A stretch of 51,309 nucleotides of DNA from Euryarchaeota archaeon UBA250 (GTDB lineage: Archaea > Thermoplasmatota > Poseidoniia > Poseidoniales > Thalassarchaeaceae). Made by a program: the position numbers and the translations under genes. The notes below the pieces were generated by a model, which had not been told where the DNA came from, did not search any database, and worked only from the letters and a program-made list of their open reading frames with translations. Below, one piece after another: positions 50,191-51,309 of the stretch (its first letter is position 1; every line of letters starts with the position of its first letter). The stretch covers positions 1 through 51,309 of the forward strand of contig DATW01000044.1 in assembly GCA_002504845.1 (NCBI GenBank), in the 5' to 3' direction.

Positions 50191-51309
50191 TCAATCATTG
50201 TCACTTTCATTCAATCCTTCAAGTAAATTTGTAGATGATGATGGTATGGATTCCACATCTTTCAGTTTGCGTTCCATAGCCCTAAGTCGGCGTTGTACGG
50301 AGTCTTTGCCATCTCCCCCAATTGTATTCGCCGCAGTGTTGAGTTGTCTATGCAGTGTGTCCATCATTCCACCAAATTTGACAAATTCAGTTTTCACAGC
50401 ACCTAGCACGTTCCATACTTCACTCGCTGAGGCTTCCAGAGCTAGAGTTCTGAAGCCCATCTGAAGGCTGTTTACAAATGCGGCTAATGTGGAGGGCCCC
50501 GTCACCACAATTTGACAATCTCGTTGAAGTTTCTCAAACAGACCAGGCCTCCTAACCACATCAGCATAGAGTCCTTCAGTGGGGAGGAACATAACTGCGA
50601 AATCAGTAGTGTGCGGTGCAGAAACATACTCCTTTCTGATAGTCTTCGCCTTGTTAGTCACATTGGACTCAAACTTGGAATATGCTTTCTCAATGAGGTC
50701 CTTATCCCCTTCATCTAATGCATCCAATAATCGCTCATAATCTTCCTTTGGAAACTTGCAATCTATTGGAAGCCAAACTGGATCATCTAAATTTCCATCT
50801 GAACCTGGAAGTTTGATGGCAAATTCAACTTGCCCCCTGCAATCAGGATGTGTTTTGACGTTCTTTCCATATTGATTGGGGGAGAGTATACTCTGCAGAA
50901 TCTGCTCTGCTTGTATCTCCCCCATTGCTCCTCGCGTAGAGACATTAGCTAGTACTTTCTTGAGATCGGCCGTATCTGTTGCAAGGGCCTGCATTTCACC
51001 TAAACCCCGCTGAACTGCTTCAAGTCTCTCACTCACTTGTTTAAATGACTCCCCAATCCTCTTTTCGAGTGTAGATTGTAATTTTTCATCCACTACTAAT
51101 CGCATTTCATCTAATTTCTTTTCATTCCCTTCCTTCAGCTTCTCAATATTCTCTGAAACAGCTGCTAAGTGCTCTTGCTGAGACTTGCCAAGGGCCTGCA
51201 AAGTATGCATCTGAGAGTCTCCCATCTCCCGAATTTCTCTTCTGAGCTCTGAATCTCTATTGGAGTCATCTTGCGAAAATAACCGCCAAACGGCGATAAT
51301 CAGAGCCAG
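50191..51309 (-). CDS. rmuC: RmuC-family DNA recombination protein, 5' end beyond window
   Basis: The frame is open through base 51309, so the gene continues past the window. The part before the first ATG (51225) codes LALIIAVWRLFSQDDSN, the expected N-terminal membrane helix, so that ATG is internal. A long coiled coil (about 100 residues, SENIEKLKEGNEKKLDEMR) is followed by the RmuC nuclease-like domain: STRGAMGEIQAEQIL, VEFAIKLPGSDG, VWLPIDCKFPKEDYERLLDA, FAVMFLPTEGLYADV, and VTGPSTLAAFVNSLQMGFRTLAL. RmuC limits inversions at short inverted repeats in bacteria and has a PD-(D/E)XK-like core. It is rare in archaea. The stop overlaps the TTG start of the M23 gene by 4 bp. Confidence 0.93.
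   Translation of the reverse strand: MALIIAVWRLFSQDDSNRDSELRREIREMGDSQMHTLQALGKSQQEHLAAVSENIEKLKEGNEKKLDEMRLVVDEKLQSTLEKRIGESFKQVSERLEAVQRGLGEMQALATDTADLKKVLANVSTRGAMGEIQAEQILQSILSPNQYGKNVKTHPDCRGQVEFAIKLPGSDGNLDDPVWLPIDCKFPKEDYERLLDALDEGDKDLIEKAYSKFESNVTNKAKTIRKEYVSAPHTTDFAVMFLPTEGLYADVVRRPGLFEKLQRDCQIVVTGPSTLAAFVNSLQMGFRTLALEASASEVWNVLGAVKTEFVKFGGMMDTLHRQLNTAANTIGGDGKDSVQRRLRAMERKLKDVESIPSSSTNLLEGLNESDND

Noticed and set aside
1..51309. Integrated virus, transposon or genomic island
   Set aside because: No transposase, integrase, terminase or capsid-like gene, no terminal repeats, and core genes are spread throughout with even spacing.

Overview
The window looks like a piece of a planktonic marine euryarchaeon, most likely Candidatus Poseidoniales (Marine Group II) or a close Thermoplasmatota relative. 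This is a family-level inference from gene content, not a database result. Core archaeal genes are present: RadA, Hel308, the KEOPS subunit Cgi121, RNA polymerase subunit K, a TYW2-type wybutosine methyltransferase-like enzyme, archaeal NMD3, an NEMF/RqcH protein and an initiator tRNA-Met with the archaeal A1-U72 pair. They are mixed with bacterial-type genes (UvrC, oligoribonuclease, RmuC, M23 peptidase, class I dihydroorotase, tryptophan 2,3-dioxygenase, thiamine pyrophosphokinase) and an aerobic heme A / cytochrome c apparatus. Very large secreted, membrane-anchored proteins are also typical of these archaea. The DNA is extremely gene-dense: no gap reaches 300 bp, and several convergent genes overlap at their 3' ends.

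Layout. 1-8.5 kb: end of a cupredoxin-like protein with a collagen-like stretch, MFS transporter, oligoribonuclease, JAMM-domain protein, Taw2-like methyltransferase, an unrecognised secreted 960-aa membrane-anchored protein, UvrC. 8.5-16 kb: a winged-helix/STAND-like ATPase, two stand-alone Lrp/AsnC ligand-binding (RAM) domains, and a 1.5-kaa beta-helix plus Ig-like surface protein. 16-23 kb: GT2 glycosyltransferase, AI-2E family membrane protein, thiamine pyrophosphokinase, M29-like protein, beta-propeller lipoprotein, dihydroorotase. 23-31.6 kb: initiator tRNA, radA, then a minus-strand run hel308-cgi121-zinc ribbon-pepF, a hotdog thioesterase, and a succinylglutamate desuccinylase/aspartoacylase-family enzyme. 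31.6-42 kb: a secreted subtilisin with four MopE/TSP3-like calcium repeats, an IPMS/HMGL-like enzyme, ctaB, ctaA, rpoK, thiolase, tryptophan dioxygenase, GNAT. 42-51.3 kb: RqcH/NEMF, rhomboid, a ccmAB fusion-ccmC-ccmD-like cluster, NMD3, phosphoglucose/phosphomannose isomerase, M23 peptidase and RmuC, which runs off the window.

Functional themes. Heme and copper handling is one: ctaA and ctaB make heme A for a terminal oxidase, the ccm genes export heme for cytochrome c, and the cupredoxin could carry electrons. Nucleic-acid repair and turnover is another (RadA, Hel308, UvrC, RmuC, Orn). Extracellular protein and peptide use is the third (secreted S8 protease, PepF, large surface adhesin-like proteins). 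I found no CRISPR array, transposase, integrase or phage gene. The least explained items are the 960-aa secreted protein, the STAND-like ATPase beside two RAM proteins, an M29-like protein lacking visible metal-ligand histidines, and a compact ccmAB-C-D cluster whose CcmC appears to have Tyr in place of one heme-ligand His.
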